A stretch of DNA of 37,785 nt from Flavobacteriaceae bacterium (GCA_947456815.1 CANGTL010000026.1:1-37785); one strand, 5' to 3'; shown: positions 1-8,301, counted from the stretch's first letter. Numbers and translations are program-made. The notes: generated by a model from the letters alone, not told the origin.

Positions 1-881
1 AGTTGCGTGCCTTCGTTCATGGTAGCTGCTGATCCGCAAGCGACGCCCCACTGCACTACTTCTTTCAACGATTTGTTTTGAGACAATGCCCAAACCATAG
101 CACCAACCATGCTGTCTCCCGCTCCAACCGTGCTTTTTCGAACTACATTGGGTGCTGGCACAAATTCTGTATGGTCTTTAGTCACCAAGACTGCACCTTG
201 AGGCCCGAGGGAAACCACTACAATTTCGGAACTTCCTTTTGCGATGAGTTTTTTCGCCGCATGGGCAACTTCTTCCATTTCAAGTTTTTCGACTCCGATG
301 AGTTTAGCTAGTTCCCCAACATTTGGTTTTACTAGATAGACTCCAGATTCCAATGCTTTTTCAAGCGCTGGTCCTGAAGTATCTACAATTACTTTTGTGC
401 TTGACTCTTTGGTCAATTGTATTATTTTTTGATAAAAATCGGTAGGCAATCCTTGGTTTAGACTTCCGCTAAGCACTAAGTATTTTGAAGTTGTTTTTTT
501 TATTGTGGAAAGTATTTGTTGCTGTTCCTCTGGAGAAAGTGTTGCGCCTGGGAATCCGAATCGATATTGCGATTTGGTATGCGTGTCAAAGGCTACAAAG
601 TTTTCCCTTGTCCAATTTTGGACAGGAATAACTTGAGTTGGAATGGTTTCCTTTTCAAGGCATTCTTCAAGCATTTTGCCAATAGGTCCTCCAGATGTGA
701 AAACGCTTAAAGATTCTCCCCCCAATCGATGAATGGACTTAGAAACATTAATACCGCCGCCGCCAGCGTCATACCGCGGTTCTTCACAACGGATTTTTTG
801 TTCGGCGATTAAACCAGAAAAGGAAGCACTTTTGTCCAATGCTGGATTTACAGTTAAAGTAACGATTTCGTAGGTTTTCAT
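1..881 (-). CDS. pfkB: 6-phosphofructokinase, PfkB (Pfk-2) type; 3' end cut by window edge
   Basis: This gene is open to the left edge, so it lacks its stop codon; about 293 codons are present. The translation opens MKTYEIVTLTVNPALDKS, has the substrate-side GGGGINVSK motif near residue 40, and ends with the catalytic motif STVGAGDSMVGAM followed by GSAATMNEGTQ. These match E. coli PfkB (309 residues), so only some 15-20 residues should be missing. The family phosphorylates fructose 6-phosphate (some members fructose 1-phosphate or tagatose 6-phosphate) with ATP in the cytoplasm. The GAGD Asp is the catalytic base. A second in-frame ATG lies five codons upstream (position 896), and no ribosome binding site decides between them. 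It is divergent from thiL. Confidence 0.88.
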   Translation of the reverse strand, partial: MKTYEIVTLTVNPALDKSASFSGLIAEQKIRCEEPRYDAGGGGINVSKSIHRLGGESLSVFTSGGPIGKMLEECLEKETIPTQVIPVQNWTRENFVAFDTHTKSQYRFGFPGATLSPEEQQQILSTIKKTTSKYLVLSGSLNQGLPTDFYQKIIQLTKESSTKVIVDTSGPALEKALESGVYLVKPNVGELAKLIGVEKLEMEEVAHAAKKLIAKGSSEIVVVSLGPQGAVLVTKDHTEFVPAPNVVRKSTVGAGDSMVGAMVWALSQNKSLKEVVQWGVACGSAATMNEGTQ

Positions 882-982
882 TGTGCTTATTTTCATTGAA
901 AGGTCGGAAAAAATTTGGAAGCAACAGCAGTCCATTTCACAAATCTGCAAAACTTTAGCCTTTAAAAACCTTTGCATCTTTG

Positions 983-990
983 TACCTTTG
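983..990 (+). promoter_or_regulatory. Candidate -7 box (TACCTTTG) for thiL
   Basis: TACCTTTG matches the Bacteroidota -7 consensus TAnnTTTG and lies about 45 nt before the thiL start. No convincing -33 TTTG is found 19-21 nt upstream; a TTTG at 971-974 is too close. Confidence 0.45.
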
Positions 991-1034
991 CAACTCAGAA
1001 ACTCAGCCTCTCGGCACTCAGTAACTTAAAAGAA

Positions 1035-2084
1035 ATGATAGAAGATAAAACTCCTCAACGGACAAGTATAGCGCAATTGGGCGAATTTGGATTGATTGAT
1101 CACTTGACTAAGAACTTTGAAATTAGCCAGCCTTCCACTTTGAAAGGAATTGGAGACGACGCTGCCGTCTTGGATTTTAAAGATAAGAAAGTAGTCGTGT
1201 CGACCGATTTGTTGATTGAAGGCATTCACTTTGACTTAGCGTATATGCCATTGAAACATTTAGGATACAAAGCGGTGGTGGTCAACTTATCTGATATTTG
1301 TGCGATGAATGCGAAGGCTACACAAATTACCGTTTCTGTTGCGGTTTCTAATCGATTCCCTTTAGAAGCTTTAGAAGAATTGTTTGCAGGAATTACGCTG
1401 GCGGCTCAAGAATATAAAGTTGATGTGATTGGCGGCGATACGACTTCTTCTCAAAAGGGATTAATTATTAGCATTACAGCTATTGGCGAAGCGGATGAAA
1501 GTGAAATTGTTTACCGAAATGGTGCAAAACAAACAGACTTACTGGTGGTTACTGGTGATCTTGGCGCTGCCTATATGGGGTTGCAAGTTTTGGAACGCGA
1601 GAAACAAGTATTTCAAGTGAATCCAAATTCACAGCCCGATTTGGATGCTTATACTTATTTGATAGAACGACAATTGAAACCAGAAGCGCGCAAAGACGTT
1701 CGTACTTTGTTGCATGCTTTAGAAATAAAACCTACTTCTATGATTGACATTTCTGATGGATTGTCTTCGGAAATTATTCATATTTGTAAACAATCTAGTG
1801 TTGGTTGTAATTTGTATGAAGATAAATTGCCGATTGATCCTCAATTTATTTCGACTTGTGAAGAATTTGACATTGATAGTACCACGGTTGCCATTAATGG
1901 AGGTGAAGATTATGAATTGTTGTTTACCATTGACATGGGTGATTTTGACAAAATAAAAGGCAATCCTAATTTTACGATTATTGGACACATGGTCTCTGAA
2001 AGTGAGGGTATTCATTTGATTACTCGTGCTAATACAAAAATCCAATTGAAAGCTAGAGGTTGGAATGCTATTGCCGAAGAATAA
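1035..2084 (+). CDS. thiL: Thiamine-monophosphate kinase
   Basis: This enzyme phosphorylates thiamine monophosphate to the active cofactor thiamine diphosphate using ATP, the last step of thiamine synthesis in most bacteria. Family motifs are visible in order: GIGDDAAVLD (residues 38-47, Mg/ATP binding), VIGGDTTSS, MIDISDGLSSE and INGGEDYELLFT. From the ATG at 1035 the protein is 349 residues, normal for the family. The open frame extends upstream to 972, but those residues resemble nothing in ThiL and would cover the probable transcription start, so 1035 was chosen. No other thiamine gene is in the window. A strong terminator follows directly, so it is probably monocistronic. Confidence 0.95.
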   Translation: MIEDKTPQRTSIAQLGEFGLIDHLTKNFEISQPSTLKGIGDDAAVLDFKDKKVVVSTDLLIEGIHFDLAYMPLKHLGYKAVVVNLSDICAMNAKATQITVSVAVSNRFPLEALEELFAGITLAAQEYKVDVIGGDTTSSQKGLIISITAIGEADESEIVYRNGAKQTDLLVVTGDLGAAYMGLQVLEREKQVFQVNPNSQPDLDAYTYLIERQLKPEARKDVRTLLHALEIKPTSMIDISDGLSSEIIHICKQSSVGCNLYEDKLPIDPQFISTCEEFDIDSTTVAINGGEDYELLFTIDMGDFDKIKGNPNFTIIGHMVSESEGIHLITRANTKIQLKARGWNAIAEE

Positions 2085-2105
2085 TATGTAGTCACATAAT
2101 GCCAT

Positions 2106-2142
2106 AAAAAAAGCGACACTCCCTAATTTGTCGCTTTTTTTT
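2106..2142 (+). terminator. Rho-independent terminator of thiL
   Basis: A perfect 13-bp stem (2106-2118 with 2129-2141), including the AGCGACA/TGTCGCT core, a 10-nt loop and a run of T. It starts 21 nt after the thiL stop. Confidence 0.85.
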
Positions 2143-2295
2143 ATACTAGTAGTAAGTTAATAAGTGTTTTTCTTGATTGGGACAAAAAGGATTTTAAATT
2201 CGATACTAACTACTTTGTAATTTATTTTTTCTGTTACGACTACTACCTCAATAACATAGTGCTAAATTACTTCGAAAGTTCTAATCGGTTGCTGA

Positions 2296-2361
2296 GGTTT
2301 CCCTCAAAACCCAATGCGGTTTCCCTCATTTTTTATTACGGTTTCCCGTAAAACCCTACAG
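2296..2361. repeat. Three direct repeats with core GGTTTCCC at exact 22-bp period
   Basis: GGTTTCCC occurs at 2296, 2318 and 2340, each exactly 22 bp apart. Units 1 and 3 continue into AAACC and form small inverted repeats (GGTTT with a 6-nt loop to AAACC); unit 2 does not. The repeats sit after the 3' end of the first response regulator gene (stop at 2356-2358) and after the thiL terminator, between convergent genes. A 22-bp period is about two helical turns, as in direct-repeat protein sites, but the location is not a promoter. Function unknown. Confidence 0.6.
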
Positions 2362-3024
2362 CATTCCTTTGTTTTTGGCCTCTCGGATCAAATCGATGTC
2401 GCTACCACCTTTGATGTCGAGTATTTCTTTTAGATTTAATTTTCGTTTTTCAACTGCACTTAAAGACAGCGGAACATACTGTGGAATGTCTTTGGTTTTC
2501 GTTCCTTTAGAAAGATGAAATAGAATTTGCTTATCGAAGGCATCTATTTCGATATTGTCATATTGAATTTGGCTAACCAATTTTACAACCGTTTGACTGT
2601 AATAATTCTCTTCTTTCAAAATTTTATCGAATGCTAATAGGAGTTCATCAAACGTCAAATCATTTTTGATGACCAAGCCATTTGGGTTGATGTTTTTGAT
2701 CAGCGTATTTATTTTTAACAATTCGGTATGCATGGTAAGCAAAATAATCTTGCAATCTGGCATTTCCTTTTTGATGAGTTGCGCTAGATCTTCGCCAGAA
2801 AAAATTCCTTTCTCTTCGTAGATCGGCATACTCAAATCGAAGAAAGCGATTCCGAAATGAGCGGGCGCCTCAGTGATTGCTTCATAACCTGTTTTGCAGT
2901 CTTTTGCTTGTGTGATTGAAAACTCGTATTCGCCCTTGGAATTGTAGCCTTTTATGGCATTTTTGTATGCTTCGATGATAAATGGATGATCATCTACGAT
3001 TAGAATATTTACTGGTATTGCCAT
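2356..3024 (-). CDS. NarL/LuxR-type response regulator (pair 1)
   Basis: Two-domain cytoplasmic regulator of 222 residues. The receiver domain (about 1-130) has acidic residues D11/D12, probable phosphoacceptor D63 in AFFDLSMP, and K120. The C-terminal part (about 163-222) aligns with a LuxR/GerE helix-turn-helix: a glycine after the first helix (LSKGTKTKDIP), SAVEKRK in the recognition helix, and an LIREAKNKGML end. Start: the ATG at 3024 gives MAIPVNILIVDDHP; the longer open frame overlaps the kinase gene and adds nothing family-like. It begins 11 nt after the partner kinase stop, so the two are surely co-transcribed. It is a paralogue of the regulator at 5155-5820. DNA target not identifiable here. 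Confidence 0.9.
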   Translation of the reverse strand: MAIPVNILIVDDHPFIIEAYKNAIKGYNSKGEYEFSITQAKDCKTGYEAITEAPAHFGIAFFDLSMPIYEEKGIFSGEDLAQLIKKEMPDCKIILLTMHTELLKINTLIKNINPNGLVIKNDLTFDELLLAFDKILKEENYYSQTVVKLVSQIQYDNIEIDAFDKQILFHLSKGTKTKDIPQYVPLSLSAVEKRKLNLKEILDIKGGSDIDLIREAKNKGML

Positions 3025-3035
3025 GGTTTTCTCTT

Positions 3036-5075
3036 TTATAATTTGGGACTCAATGGAATGGTAATTCGGATGGTTGTTCCGGTGCCGACTTCTGAATTGA
3101 TTTCGGCTTTCCCATGACATTGTTTTGCTCTTGAAAATATATTTTGCAAACCTATACCTTTTTTCTTTTGTTTTAAAGAAAAACCAACGCCATCATCAAA
3201 AATTTCTAACAAAAGTTGATTTTCATTCTTCAAAATACTAATGATGATGTTTTTGGCATGGGCGTGCTTTACAATATTTTGAAACGCTTCTTGAAACATT
3301 CTAAAGATATGAATTTTTTGGAAAGTAGAAAGCCATTCCCAGTTGATATTGCGTTCTATTTCTAAGTGACTTTTCCCCGCAAAAAAAGGTTTTTGTTCCT
3401 CAATAAAAGCCTCCAATACCGCCACAAAACTGACTTTATTAAAAATAGCGTCTTTATTCAAATCATGCGATATGTTTCGAATTTCCTTTTCAATATCTTG
3501 GATTCCAGCAATAAAGGGCAAACATTTTTTGATGATTTCTGGAGTTGCGTTTTCGTTGAGAATATGCAAATTTAAGCGGGTTGAAGACAGGCGGTTCATG
3601 ATGCCATCGTGCAAATCTTGGGCGATGCGTTTTTTTTCGACTTGTCTCGCCTCGTCTATTTTGGCTTGTTGATTTTGGATAAGTTGGTAGATTTCTTCGT
3701 TGGTTTTTTGCTGTTCTTGTAGGAATCGCAATTCTTTTTGCTTGGCTCTTTGTATTAGTAATAAGATCACCAATCCTCCAATAATAAAAACCAAAACCGC
3801 AACGCCAAAGAATATCCATTTTTGTTGAATGGCTTGCTCTTTTTCGGTGGTGATTTCTTCGGTTTCGTAGGCGATAACAGCAAACTTATTCCTAGCTATT
3901 CTATGTTTCTTATAAAGACTATCTGAAATATCAATATATTCTTTTGTATACAAAGGAAAGTTCCTTTGGTCAACAATGGACATTTGTTTTAAAGACGTTA
4001 AGAGGTCTTGAAAATGGCCTGTTTTTCTTGATAGTTGCAATGCTTCTTGAGCATATCTAAATGATTGAATTGTGTCCTTTTTTGACAAATAATACTCAGA
4101 TATATGATTTTTAGTGTAAATAATTTTAGAATATAATTTGAGACTATCTCTTATTTTTAGAGACTCTAAGTATAAAGACAGGGTTCGATTGTTAATTCCT
4201 TTTGTCTTAAATACTGAATAGGCCAAATTGTCAATAATTGTGCTATAAAGTTTTGGATTTTTTCGGCGCAAATTTTTAGTTGTTAACAATTCTTCAAACA
4301 ATTCTGTTGCTTTTTTGTATTCCTTAAGATCGAGGAAATTATTGCCAATATTATTTAATGCGATTTCCTGTAGAAAAAACTCATTTGAAGAATAATTCTT
4401 ATTAATTAAATCTATTGCTTTATAATTATAATAGTTTGCCTTTGGATAATCTTCACTTGAGTTCGAAGCAATCCCCAAATTAATCAATGCATCATACTCT
4501 CCTAACTTATCCCCAATTATTTTACAATACTTCAAAGAATTGACCGCAGACTTTTCTGCTCCGAATATATCAAAAACGTCAATTTGAATAGAAGACTTAT
4601 TTAAATATAAATCCGCTAATTGCCTATTGCTTTTTGATTTCAAAAATTGCCTCTCAGCGTTTAAATAAAAGTAAAATGCACTATCATTTAATCCAATTTC
4701 TTTATAGTAGTTGCCCAAATATAAATTGGATGTTGCAACCTGATAAACATTTCGCTGCTCCTGACTCTTTTGAAGCGCAATAATTAATGCTTTTTTAAAT
4801 TTTTCTAAACTGTTTAGTTTTTGAAAATTTAGCGCTACGACATTTAACTGTTCTATAACTAGAGAATCATTGTCTTCTCTAATCAACAGTTCTTGCGCTT
4901 TTTGGTTATAAGCCAACCTTTTCTTATTAGGAACTCTAATGTCTGACGCCTTGTTGATGTAATAACTAATGCTGTCATTTTGTACGATTGGTCGACGCGT
5001 TTGCTCTGATTTGGAACAACTCAAAACGCATATCAACAATAATAGCATTAGACGAGATAAATATTTTAAAGTCAT
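3036..5075 (-). CDS. Lipoprotein-type TPR sensor histidine kinase (pair 1)
   Basis: A 679-residue sensor kinase. The N-terminus is a lipoprotein signal with lipobox VLSC (Cys20). Residues about 50-400 are helical repeats of TPR type (for example ATSNLYLGNYYKEIGLNDSA, then repeats ending NNIGNNFLDLKEYKKA). A single membrane helix lies at about 420-441, followed by a coiled linker, a HisKA_3 dimerisation helix with His489 in KKRIAQDLHDG, and a HATPase domain with DDGVGF and GIGLQNI. The predicted topology puts the TPR array in the periplasm. The start at 5075 was chosen because it gives the signal peptide; the open frame reaches 5258 but would overlap the upstream gene. It should phosphorylate the adjacent regulator. 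The ligand is unknown. Confidence 0.9.
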   Translation of the reverse strand: MTLKYLSRLMLLLLICVLSCSKSEQTRRPIVQNDSISYYINKASDIRVPNKKRLAYNQKAQELLIREDNDSLVIEQLNVVALNFQKLNSLEKFKKALIIALQKSQEQRNVYQVATSNLYLGNYYKEIGLNDSAFYFYLNAERQFLKSKSNRQLADLYLNKSSIQIDVFDIFGAEKSAVNSLKYCKIIGDKLGEYDALINLGIASNSSEDYPKANYYNYKAIDLINKNYSSNEFFLQEIALNNIGNNFLDLKEYKKATELFEELLTTKNLRRKNPKLYSTIIDNLAYSVFKTKGINNRTLSLYLESLKIRDSLKLYSKIIYTKNHISEYYLSKKDTIQSFRYAQEALQLSRKTGHFQDLLTSLKQMSIVDQRNFPLYTKEYIDISDSLYKKHRIARNKFAVIAYETEEITTEKEQAIQQKWIFFGVAVLVFIIGGLVILLLIQRAKQKELRFLQEQQKTNEEIYQLIQNQQAKIDEARQVEKKRIAQDLHDGIMNRLSSTRLNLHILNENATPEIIKKCLPFIAGIQDIEKEIRNISHDLNKDAIFNKVSFVAVLEAFIEEQKPFFAGKSHLEIERNINWEWLSTFQKIHIFRMFQEAFQNIVKHAHAKNIIISILKNENQLLLEIFDDGVGFSLKQKKKGIGLQNIFSRAKQCHGKAEINSEVGTGTTIRITIPLSPKL

Positions 5076-5154
5076 TTCTACTAATTTGATTGACTTTAAA
5101 AATACTATAAATTTTGGAGTTTGTAGGTCTAGATTTTCTGCAGCAATTGTTAAA

Positions 5155-5820
5155 TCAAATAAGGCCCCGGTGCTTTGCTTCTCTAAGAATGTCCTCGTCT
5201 GTTCCTTTTTGAATTCCAAACACCTCTTTGATATGCGCTTTTCTTTTGTCGATCGCACTAATTGTAATGTTTAGATGCTGCGGAAGGTTTTTGGTCTTAA
5301 TGCCTTTGGCCAGCAAAGAAATGATACGGCGGTTATACGAGTCAAGATATTGATTCTCTTGATGAACTTCTTTTATGCTTAATTTTGCTGTGGCGCTAAA
5401 GTACTTTTCGCCTTCTCTAATTTTCTGAATCGCTAGCAGAAATTCTTCAGGATTATAATCGCTTTTGACCAATACGCCGGAAGGACTAATTTTCTTGATC
5501 AAATTGTATAACACGAATGCTTCGGTATGAGAAGTCGACATGATGATTTTGCAATGTGGCATTTTTTGTTGAATCAAGAGAGCGAGTTCTTCTCCTGAAT
5601 ACAATTTCATTGCTTCAAAAGGTGGAATAATCATGTCTAATAAAGCAATATCATAGGGAACTATCGCAGTGGAAATTTTTTGATATGCCATTTGACAGTT
5701 GAAGGCGGTCGTAATTATTACTTCGTCGTCGAGCTTGAACTTTGCGGACAAAATACTCTTATATCCTTCAATCATGGTAGGATGATCTTCGACAATGAGT
5801 ATGTTTAATACGGTATTCAT
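5155..5820 (-). CDS. NarL/LuxR-type response regulator (pair 2)
   Basis: Cytoplasmic regulator of 221 residues with the same layout as the one at 2356-3024: receiver with E11/D12, probable phosphoacceptor D62 in ALLDMIIPP, K119 in VLVKSDYNPEE, and a C-terminal LuxR-like HTH (about 160-221; LLAKGIKTKNLP, SAIDKRKAHIKEVFG, ILREAKHRGLI). It starts 1 nt after the kinase stop codon at 5822, so the pair is translationally coupled. The two regulators share the distinctive TKT/IKTK-N/D-P-Q segment and the KRK/KRKAH recognition-helix motif, so they may bind similar DNA. Gap to the next kinase gene is 79 nt with no clear terminator. Confidence 0.9.
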   Translation of the reverse strand: MNTVLNILIVEDHPTMIEGYKSILSAKFKLDDEVIITTAFNCQMAYQKISTAIVPYDIALLDMIIPPFEAMKLYSGEELALLIQQKMPHCKIIMSTSHTEAFVLYNLIKKISPSGVLVKSDYNPEEFLLAIQKIREGEKYFSATAKLSIKEVHQENQYLDSYNRRIISLLAKGIKTKNLPQHLNITISAIDKRKAHIKEVFGIQKGTDEDILREAKHRGLI

Positions 5821-5821
5821 T

Positions 5822-7867
5822 TTACACTTCTTCCAACTTTTTTTCTATAGGAACAAAAACTATTGTGGTCGTTCCTTTGCCTTTTTTAGATTTTATCTCG
5901 AAAGTGCCTTCACATTCTTGCACCCGTGATTGCATGTTCTGTAGACCGATTCCTTTCTTTTTGGCATTGACAACAAAGCCAATTCCGTCATCGGTAATCT
6001 TAAACATAATTTGGTCGTTTTCCTTTCTAAACTCGACTGAAATATGCTGGGCGTTTGCATATTTGTTGATGTTTTGCAAAGATTCTTGCAGGATGCGGTA
6101 TAAATTAATTTTGACGGCATTTGACACTTTATCCCATTGTATACTTTCGTCTAGAATAGAAGTCAAATCTGCCTCAAAAGAGTTGGATTGTTCCTCTAAT
6201 AAGTTACTGACGATGGCAACAAAATTATTGATGAGCACATATTTCTCTCGGTTTAGGTCATGCGAAATTTCACGGATATCTTGTTCAATATTTTTGAGCT
6301 CGGCCAAATAATTAAAACGACTGGTAATGGATTCGTCATCGCTAAAACGATTCAAACTATCCAAATTGAGTCTTGCACCAAACAATCTTCCTAAAACCCC
6401 GTCGTGCAATTCTTGAGCAATGCGTTTCTTTTCTTTGACTCTGTTCTCTTCGATGGTTGCCTGCTGGGTAATCATCAGATTGTAAATTTCTTCATTGACT
6501 TTTTGCTGCTGTTGCTTGAGCAATAACTCGCGATTTTTAGCACGTTGCGTTCGGATGACAAAAAGCAATAGCCCTACAAATAAAGTCGCTAAAAAGAAGT
6601 ATAGTAGGTTTCGGTTTTGCTCCGCGAGTTTGTCTTTTTCTTGAATAATTTCGTCCGTTTCGAAGGCGATACGGGCGAATTTGTCTTTGGATTTGCGTTC
6701 TTCGATTTGAATACTATCGCTTATTCTTATATATTCTTTTGAATATAAAGAGGAATTTTGATGGTCTACTGTTGACAATTGCTTCAGAGCAAGTAAAATA
6801 TCCCCTGAAACCTTAGTTTTCTTTGAATCACTTAATGCTTCAAGTGCATATTTGGTTGAATTTACAGAATCTTTAACTTTTGAGAAATATTCGGAAAGAT
6901 GGATTTTACTAAGTATCGCGCCTGAATACATCCCGTTTTGGCTTCTTATCCGTAATGCATCGAAAAAAAGCTTTGGTAATTCTGAATATTCGCCTAACTT
7001 GAACTTAGAGTAAGCTAGATTGTCTATAATTGTTGAATAAATATAGGGACTTTCTTCCAATAAATTTGGACTTAGTAAGGCCTTCCTGTAATTCGCAATC
7101 GCACTTTCATATTTCTCCATGTTTTGAAATACATATCCCATATTGTTAAGGGAACTTGACTCATAGTGTACCTTTGAATTCCTAATGTCCGGATGCAACT
7201 TTACTAACGAAAGAGCTTTACTATGATAAATTAGAGCATTCTCATAATTTCTAGATTCATTAGAACAAGTCCCAATTAAACTATAAGCGTTATACTCTTT
7301 TAATGGTTCATCAAAATTTCTTAAGTAATTCAGCGCCTGAATGGATGACAATTCGCATCCAGAAAAATCATTTTCGTATAGTTGAACAAATGCTTTATCA
7401 ATATAATTTTTACCTAAATTTAAACTATCACGTAATCGAAAAAAAATCTTCTCGGCATTTAGTAAATAATAATAAGCACTATCATTATTAGACAAATTGA
7501 TCTCTTGATTGGCTTTTAAATTATATGCCTTAGCAATACTTAAAGAGTCATTTTCATTTCTAGATTTAGTCAATAACTTGGAAACTACTTTAGAAAGTTT
7601 CTTATCCTCTCTAAGTTTGTAATATCCAATCGCCGCATCGTATAAATATTTGTTGTAATCATTAGAAGTAGGGTTTGAATTTTCAATTAGCAGTACAGCT
7701 TTATCTACAAACTTGATTCTTTCGCTTTCTTTCAATGTATCATTACTCCCTTTCGAAATGTATTCCTTGATATCCACAGCTTCAACATTTACTGTGTCTT
7801 TTTTTATTGACTTTTGCGTGCAAGCAACAATCAAAAATAGTAAAAGGCAATAATAGAGCTTTTGCAA
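5822..7867 (-). CDS. Lipoprotein-type TPR sensor histidine kinase (pair 2)
   Basis: A 681-residue paralogue of the kinase at 3036-5075. It has a lipoprotein signal with lipobox IVAC (Cys16), a TPR-like helical array (about 40-400, e.g. SSLNNMGYVFQNMEKYESAI), a membrane helix at about 421-438, a HisKA_3 helix with His488 in KKRIAQELHDG, and a HATPase domain with TDDGIGF and KKGIGLQNM. Stretches shared with the paralogue include YSTIIDNLAYS and SLYSKEYI/PLYTKEYI in the last TPRs, so the sensor regions are related as well as the kinase cores. The start is TTG: no in-frame ATG precedes the signal peptide. The gene follows the terminator of the repeat-peptide gene by only about 25 nt, so its promoter is unclear. 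Confidence 0.9.
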   Translation of the reverse strand: MQKLYYCLLLFLIVACTQKSIKKDTVNVEAVDIKEYISKGSNDTLKESERIKFVDKAVLLIENSNPTSNDYNKYLYDAAIGYYKLREDKKLSKVVSKLLTKSRNENDSLSIAKAYNLKANQEINLSNNDSAYYYLLNAEKIFFRLRDSLNLGKNYIDKAFVQLYENDFSGCELSSIQALNYLRNFDEPLKEYNAYSLIGTCSNESRNYENALIYHSKALSLVKLHPDIRNSKVHYESSSLNNMGYVFQNMEKYESAIANYRKALLSPNLLEESPYIYSTIIDNLAYSKFKLGEYSELPKLFFDALRIRSQNGMYSGAILSKIHLSEYFSKVKDSVNSTKYALEALSDSKKTKVSGDILLALKQLSTVDHQNSSLYSKEYIRISDSIQIEERKSKDKFARIAFETDEIIQEKDKLAEQNRNLLYFFLATLFVGLLLFVIRTQRAKNRELLLKQQQQKVNEEIYNLMITQQATIEENRVKEKKRIAQELHDGVLGRLFGARLNLDSLNRFSDDESITSRFNYLAELKNIEQDIREISHDLNREKYVLINNFVAIVSNLLEEQSNSFEADLTSILDESIQWDKVSNAVKINLYRILQESLQNINKYANAQHISVEFRKENDQIMFKITDDGIGFVVNAKKKGIGLQNMQSRVQECEGTFEIKSKKGKGTTTIVFVPIEKKLEEV

Positions 7868-7888
7868 AACAGTTAATTTTATTTTTAG

Positions 7889-7930
7889 TAAAAATAAAAA
7901 AGGCTTTCAAAAATGAAAGCCTTTTTTATT
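7889..7930 (-). terminator. Terminator of the repeat-peptide gene
   Basis: Near-symmetric hairpin with a GGCTTTCA/TGAAAGCC core, extended by A/T pairs on both sides (7893-7930), AAAA loop. Read on the minus strand it ends in TTTTTTATTTTTA. It lies between the repeat-peptide stop (7999) and the pair 2 kinase start (7867). Confidence 0.8.
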
Positions 7931-7998
7931 TTTATTTTGTATTTTAAAAACTTATGACCGATAAAGTCAAAATAAACATTTTTTAAAAAATGTTAACA

Positions 7999-8301
7999 TT
8001 AACCCCTAGGGTTTGTGCTTCCTTGACCATTACCACCAATCTCAGTTATACCTCGTGGATTGGTACTACCTTGACCATTACCACCAATCTCAGTTAAACC
8101 TCGTGGATTGGTACTACCTTGACCATTACCACCAATCTCAGTTAAACCTCGTGGATTGGTACTACCTTGACCATTACCACCAATCTCCGTTAAACCTCGT
8201 GGATTTGTACTACCTTGTCCATTCCCACCAATTGGGCTCGTAAACGACGTCAATACCATCATCAACGAAAATAATCCGAATGTTAAAATTGTTTTTTTCA
8301 T
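7999..8301 (-). CDS. Small secreted protein of five 16-residue repeats; candidate signal-peptide precursor
   Basis: A 100-residue protein I do not recognise. Residues 1-21 form a clear Sec signal peptide (MKKTILTFGLFSLMMVLTSF). From residue 24 the whole mature protein consists of four copies of IGGNGQGSTNPRGLTE and a fifth copy ending after NPRG. No cysteine, no membrane segment; each full unit has one Arg and one Glu. At DNA level copies 2 and 3 are identical; copy 1 differs at 4 bases and copy 5 at 7 bases, all silent; only copy 4 has a replacement (Leu to Ile, outside the 13-residue core). So the core is under selection as a peptide. It lies between a LytTR regulator and two TPR kinases, with a LytTR-like direct repeat upstream and its own terminator. 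An exported multi-copy peptide is inferred; a structural surface repeat is the alternative. Confidence 0.85.
   Translation of the reverse strand: MKKTILTFGLFSLMMVLTSFTSPIGGNGQGSTNPRGLTEIGGNGQGSTNPRGLTEIGGNGQGSTNPRGLTEIGGNGQGSTNPRGITEIGGNGQGSTNPRG
8002..8232 (-). repeat. 48-bp coding tandem repeat, 4.8 copies
   Basis: Four 48-bp units and one 39-bp unit in frame within the small secreted protein. The two central units are identical, pointing to recent duplication or gene conversion; the outer units are older and differ only silently. Confidence 0.97.

Noticed and set aside
3025..3120. N-terminal extension of the pair 1 response regulator
   Set aside because: It overlaps the kinase coding end and precedes a normal receiver start; no receiver has such an extension.
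5076..5258. N-terminal extension of the pair 1 kinase
   Set aside because: It overlaps the end of the upstream regulator gene and would bury the lipoprotein signal; the start at 5075 is better.
8002..8232. Possible CRISPR-like array of 48-bp repeats
   Set aside because: The units are contiguous with no spacers, are in frame, and encode the same peptide with silent changes; this is a coding repeat.
8002..8232. RTX-type calcium-binding repeats (GGNGQGSTN resembles GGxGxDxUx)
   Set aside because: The key Asp is Gly in every copy and the period is 16 residues instead of 9, so calcium binding of RTX type is unlikely.
8013..8243. Plus-strand ORF of 76 codons across the repeat
   Set aside because: It is the antisense shadow of the repeat-peptide gene and has no signal peptide, promoter or family match; the silent-site pattern supports the minus-strand frame.
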